DNA from: Halapricum desulfuricans
GTDB taxonomy: Archaea; Halobacteriota; Halobacteria; Halobacteriales; Haloarculaceae
Length of the DNA: 64,000 nt
NCBI RefSeq assembly: GCF_017094505.1
Contig: NZ_CP064787.1
Coordinates: 558,001 to 622,000, forward strand
Reading direction: 5' to 3'
Part shown: piece by piece, positions 63,168 to 64,000 of the stretch
Layout of the letters: each line of letters opens with the position of its first letter
Position numbering within the stretch: the stretch's first letter is position 1
Notes under the pieces: model-generated
What the model saw: only the letters and a program-made list of their open reading frames with translations
What the model was told of the DNA's origin: nothing
Database searches by the model: none
Made by a program: the position numbers and the translations under genes

Positions 63168-63815
63168 ATGAACACCGAGCAATTCGCCTCCGCTGACGCG
63201 GAGTCCGACTCGCCGTTCACACTGGAGAACAGCTACACCCTCGCGGTCGACGTCGAGGGATCGCTCATGGCCAAGGCGGGATCGATGGTCGCGTTCACGG
63301 GCGATCTCTCGTTTACCGGACAGGCCTCTCCCGAGGGCGGGATCACCGGCTTCATCAAGGAAGCCACGACCGGCGAGGGGACGCCGATCATGACCGTCGA
63401 AGGGTCCGGAACCGTGTATCTCGCCGATGACGAGAAGAAGGTCCAGCTTCTTGAACTCGAAGCGGACGAGTCGATCACGGTCAACGGCGAGGACGTCCTC
63501 GCGCTCGAGCCCCGGATCGACTACGAGATCTCGAAGATGGACAGTCTCGCCGGTGCGTTCGCCGGCGGATTCACCAACGTCTACCTCGAAGGCCCGGGCT
63601 TCGTCGCGCTCACGACCCACGGCGACCCCATCGTCTTCGAGCCGCCCGTCTCGACCGACCCGAGCGCGACCGTCGCCTGGAGCCGCACCACGCCCGACAT
63701 CGAGGTCAACAAGAACCTCTCGGATATGATCGGTCAGGAGTCCGGCGAGCGCTTCCAGATGGACTTCCGCGGCTCCGAGGGCTATGTCGTCGTCCAGCCG
63801 TACGAAGAACTGTAG
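63168..63815 (+). CDS. AIM24/TIGR00266 family protein (copy 2)
   Basis: 215 aa of the same family as the 19814 gene, but without its Gly-rich tail and with a longer N-terminus: SLMAKAGSMVAFTGDLSFTG, VYLADDEKKVQLLELEADESI, then FTNVYLEGPGFVALTTHGDP and ending VVVQPYEEL. Function unknown. ATG 63168. Confidence 0.88.
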   Translation: MNTEQFASADAESDSPFTLENSYTLAVDVEGSLMAKAGSMVAFTGDLSFTGQASPEGGITGFIKEATTGEGTPIMTVEGSGTVYLADDEKKVQLLELEADESITVNGEDVLALEPRIDYEISKMDSLAGAFAGGFTNVYLEGPGFVALTTHGDPIVFEPPVSTDPSATVAWSRTTPDIEVNKNLSDMIGQESGERFQMDFRGSEGYVVVQPYEEL

Positions 63816-63840
63816 CGACACTCCCCGAGCGCCGGCACCG

Positions 63841-64000
63841 TTACCCGTCTTCCGGCGTGATCGTCGTCTCTTCGAGATCGGAGAACTCGTCGATGACCTC
63901 GACGAAGACACCGACGCTTTCGCTTTCGGTACCGAGTCCGACGATGACGTGCTGGTCTCCGGGTTCGGTCACGTCGACGCTTCGTTCGACAGAGACCGGA
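63841..64000 (-). CDS. C-terminal end of an unidentified protein (cut by window edge)
   Basis: Minus-strand frame open at the right edge, ending at TAA 63841-63843. The visible 53 residues (PVSVERSVDVTEPGDQHVIVG ... ETTITPEDG) are acidic and beta-like, with no recognised domain. It is convergent with the AIM24 gene and 25 bp from it. Confidence 0.6.
   Translation of the reverse strand, partial: PVSVERSVDVTEPGDQHVIVGLGTESESVGVFVEVIDEFSDLEETTITPEDG

Noticed and set aside
62874-63911. 345-aa minus-strand frame over the second AIM24 gene
   Set aside because: Antisense shadow; the plus-strand AIM24 reading is clear, and a separate minus frame ending at 63841 better fits the window edge.

Overview
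The window is from the chromosome of a haloarchaeon (class Halobacteria). The evidence is high GC, strongly acidic proteins rich in Asp, Glu, Val and Ala, many leaderless genes with an archaeal TATA box about 25-30 nt before the ATG, HTH_10/Bat and HalX signalling proteins, archaeal SecG, PyrI, aIF5B, NOB1 and the archaeosine enzyme RaSEA. No rRNA, CRISPR array or canonical complete tRNA was found.

Layout. 1-9.2 kb: the end of an unknown gene, a five-PAS histidine kinase, a permease/thioredoxin/ArsR metal(loid) module with operator-like inverted repeats, LeuA/citramalate synthase, a YdjM-like membrane protein, a DUF192 protein and endonuclease IV. 9.2-18.8 kb: a sulfur-compound island. It holds a Tat-exported molybdopterin oxidoreductase with FeS and NrfD subunits, a TorD chaperone, an ArsR-type regulator and an HTH_10 regulator, then MTH865, a DtxR/FeoA regulator, DsrE2, TusA and a split YeeE/YedE thiosulfate-type permease. 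18.9-36.1 kb: housekeeping genes, namely a tandem UspA, an AIM24 protein, FAU-1, SecG, a CBS/HPF-like fusion, pyrBI, cobalamin adenosyltransferase, a GNAT protein, an HD protein, LysE, DnaK, NOB1 plus PRC-barrel, a Tat lipoprotein and aIF5B. 36.1-48 kb: a decayed IS605-type end, a dolichol kinase-like protein, glyS, a CBS protein, a duplicated and broken trpC with its operator, a zinc-ribbon regulator, trpCBA, an SDR and a MutS-related ATPase. 48-49 kb: a mostly non-coding stretch with two tRNA-like minihelix elements flanking a 96-aa ORF. 49-56 kb: amphi-Trp, CBS, a pilin/LamG protein, an intact TnpB element, a DUF389 membrane protein, a NOG1-type GTPase and RaSEA. 56-63 kb: a signalling island with a HalX response regulator, a winged-helix regulator, a paired degenerate and intact 7TM kinase, a Bat regulator and a PAS kinase. 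A second AIM24 protein and the end of an unknown gene follow.

Three things stand out. (1) A dispersed family of about 80-bp palindromic elements has seven copies; in three of them the element end forms the stop codon of the adjacent gene. (2) Two 45-46 nt tRNA-like structures share one architecture (T-arm with perfect B box, 5-nt spacer, 4-bp hairpin with TGGT loop, closing stem) and bracket a small gene whose ATG lies 4 nt past one of them. (3) A set of clean palindromic operators can be read directly from the sequence, including a 6-6-6 repeat between TATA box and ATG of trpC that is duplicated in front of the trpC pseudogene.
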